From positions 1-64,000 of the forward strand of contig JAPLIC010000035.1 in NCBI GenBank assembly GCA_026389315.1: 64,000 nt of DNA, written 5' to 3'. Below, piece after piece: positions 62,610 through 64,000 of the stretch. A program made the position numbers and the translations under genes. The notes under the pieces were generated by a model that searched no databases, was not told the DNA's origin, and saw only the letters and a program-made list of their open reading frames with translations. How positions within the stretch are numbered: the first letter of the stretch is position 1; every line of letters starts with the position of its first letter. The stretch comes from Cyanobacteriota bacterium. GTDB lineage: Bacteria > Cyanobacteriota > Cyanobacteriia > PCC-6307 > Cyanobiaceae.

Positions 62610-63959
62610 ATGATCAACCCCGTTCCTCAACAAGCAATCCGCTTGATCGAAGAGTTTGAAGGCTGCCACGAGCTAAATTGCACTGATGGGTTGGTGCACG
62701 CCTATCCAGATCCTAAAACCAAAGCGGAACCTTACACGATCGGTTGGGGAACCACTGTTTACCCCGATGGACGCAAGGTTAAGCTTGGTGATTGTATTAC
62801 CAAGGAAGACGCAGATAAGTTCTTCGCCACGATGCTGCAACAGAAGTTCTGGGAACCCATCTCCTGCAAGATTCCCCATTGGCAAGAGTTAAACGACCCG
62901 ATGCGATCTGCCCTGTGCAGTTTTGCCTACAATTTGGGGGCCGACTTCTATGGCGGGGAAAATTTCAACACCATCAGCGCCTGTCTCCGCGAAAAGCGCT
63001 GGGGCGATGTACCGGCTGCCCTCATGCTTTATGTCGATCCGGGCAGCGACGTCGAGGCGGGCCTGCGCCGTCGCCGGGATGCGGAGGGGCATCTTTGGCG
63101 TCAAGGACATGAGCAGCTGAACGGGACGGCAGTCCCTCCTTGCGAGCTGCAAATCCTGGAAGCGACAACCGAAACGTTCCTCAAGAAGGAGAACGTGGAT
63201 TCCTCCCTGCTGGCCCCCAACCAGCTGGTGCCCGTCGAAGGCGGCAAGCAATACAAGATCGAGAAAGTGTTGGAAACCACAGCGAGCGGCAACGCGATGA
63301 GGGTGCAACTGGCGTACGGGGCTGGAGACTGGTGGTTGTTTAAGCCCCACTGGAAATCAGCCACGGCAACGGCGGCCGCCGCAGAGCTCCCGACCGCTGG
63401 ACCTCGCCCCGAGCGGTTAGTGGATCCCACCAAGCCCCATCTCCTGAATATTCCCTATTTTTCCCAACTTGACAATCTAGAAAACCCCTTTGGTAGCTGC
63501 AATGTCACCTGCGTGGCCATGTGTCTCACGTATCTGGGCATGCCACGCAAGCCCGGCACCCAGCTAGAAGATGAGCTCTATCGCAAGATGGAGCAGCTTG
63601 GCTGGAGCAGGCACGATCCCAACGATCTCATGACTCTGATCAATTCCTTTCCTGGCTACAAGGATATCTTCCGACCCAATGGCAGCTTCAAGGACATTCA
63701 AACTTCGATCGATGCCGGCAATCCAGTTATCCTCCACGGCTATTTTACCAAGTTTGGTCATATCATCGTTGTATGCGGCTATGATGATAAGGGTTTCATC
63801 GTGAATGACCCCTATGGCGAATACTTCTCCTGTGGTTACGACAACAGTCACAGCGGCGAGAAAATCCACTACTCTTATAGCCTAATTGGTCGCACTTGCT
63901 CCCCAGAATCGCAAGCCAATCCCCGTAATATCTGGTATCACACGTTGTTCAAGCTCTAA
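62610..63959 (+). CDS. GH24-type lysozyme / SH3-like / C39-like peptidase fusion
   Basis: N-term IRLIEEFEGCHELNCTDGLVHAYPDPKTKAEPYTIGWGTT; middle YKIEKVLETTASGNAMRVQLAYGAGDWWLFKPHW; C-term YFSQLDNLENPFGSCNVTCVAMCLTYLG ... GNPVILHGYFTKFGHIIVVCGYDDKGFIVNDPYGEY. Confidence 0.88.
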   Translation: MINPVPQQAIRLIEEFEGCHELNCTDGLVHAYPDPKTKAEPYTIGWGTTVYPDGRKVKLGDCITKEDADKFFATMLQQKFWEPISCKIPHWQELNDPMRSALCSFAYNLGADFYGGENFNTISACLREKRWGDVPAALMLYVDPGSDVEAGLRRRRDAEGHLWRQGHEQLNGTAVPPCELQILEATTETFLKKENVDSSLLAPNQLVPVEGGKQYKIEKVLETTASGNAMRVQLAYGAGDWWLFKPHWKSATATAAAAELPTAGPRPERLVDPTKPHLLNIPYFSQLDNLENPFGSCNVTCVAMCLTYLGMPRKPGTQLEDELYRKMEQLGWSRHDPNDLMTLINSFPGYKDIFRPNGSFKDIQTSIDAGNPVILHGYFTKFGHIIVVCGYDDKGFIVNDPYGEYFSCGYDNSHSGEKIHYSYSLIGRTCSPESQANPRNIWYHTLFKL

Positions 63960-63967
63960 AGTCCCAC

Positions 63968-63998
63968 GGCCCCCATCGAATCGGGATTGATGGGGGCC
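63968..63998 (+). terminator. Strong hairpin/terminator-like structure after the lysozyme fusion gene
   Basis: GGCCCCCATC-gaatcgggatt-GATGGGGGCC, perfect 10-bp stem at the window edge. Confidence 0.6.
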
Positions 63999-64000
63999 AG

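Overview
The window looks like a chromosomal segment of a GC-rich picocyanobacterium (Synechococcus/Cyanobium-like). This rests on an apcE / apcABC phycobilisome-core locus, the cyanobacterial ATP synthase operon including b and b' subunits, chlG, petP, an Hlip and a glnB with the RGSE T-loop. Most of it is housekeeping: purB, tlyA, glnB, queF, ccs1/ccdA, ftsW, hisF, menG/ubiE-type methyltransferase, rsmB, trmH and lepA. Accessory regions are: (i) about 23.4-25.0 kb, where degenerate integron attC-like elements surround a fatty-acid hydroxylase/sterol-desaturase gene and an antitoxin with a frameshifted toxin, followed by a frameshifted ClC channel; (ii) 28.6-30.5 kb, an AT-richer FkbM-methyltransferase/GT4 fusion gene followed by an (ACAAAC)n microsatellite; (iii) 42-45 kb, a glycosyltransferase and an orphan ABC permease with in-frame minisatellites; (iv) 45.4-53.4 kb, two pilins, a TPR/SPINDLY-type O-GlcNAc-transferase-like gene and two tandem paralogous four-gene minor-pilin operons; (v) the right end, with an Hlip and a lysozyme-SH3-like-C39-peptidase fusion. 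The most unusual candidates are the integron-cassette-like remnant (no integrase in the window) and the duplicated minor-pilin/OGT locus. No CRISPR, rRNA or tRNA was recognised. All assignments are by eye from sequence motifs; no database search was run.
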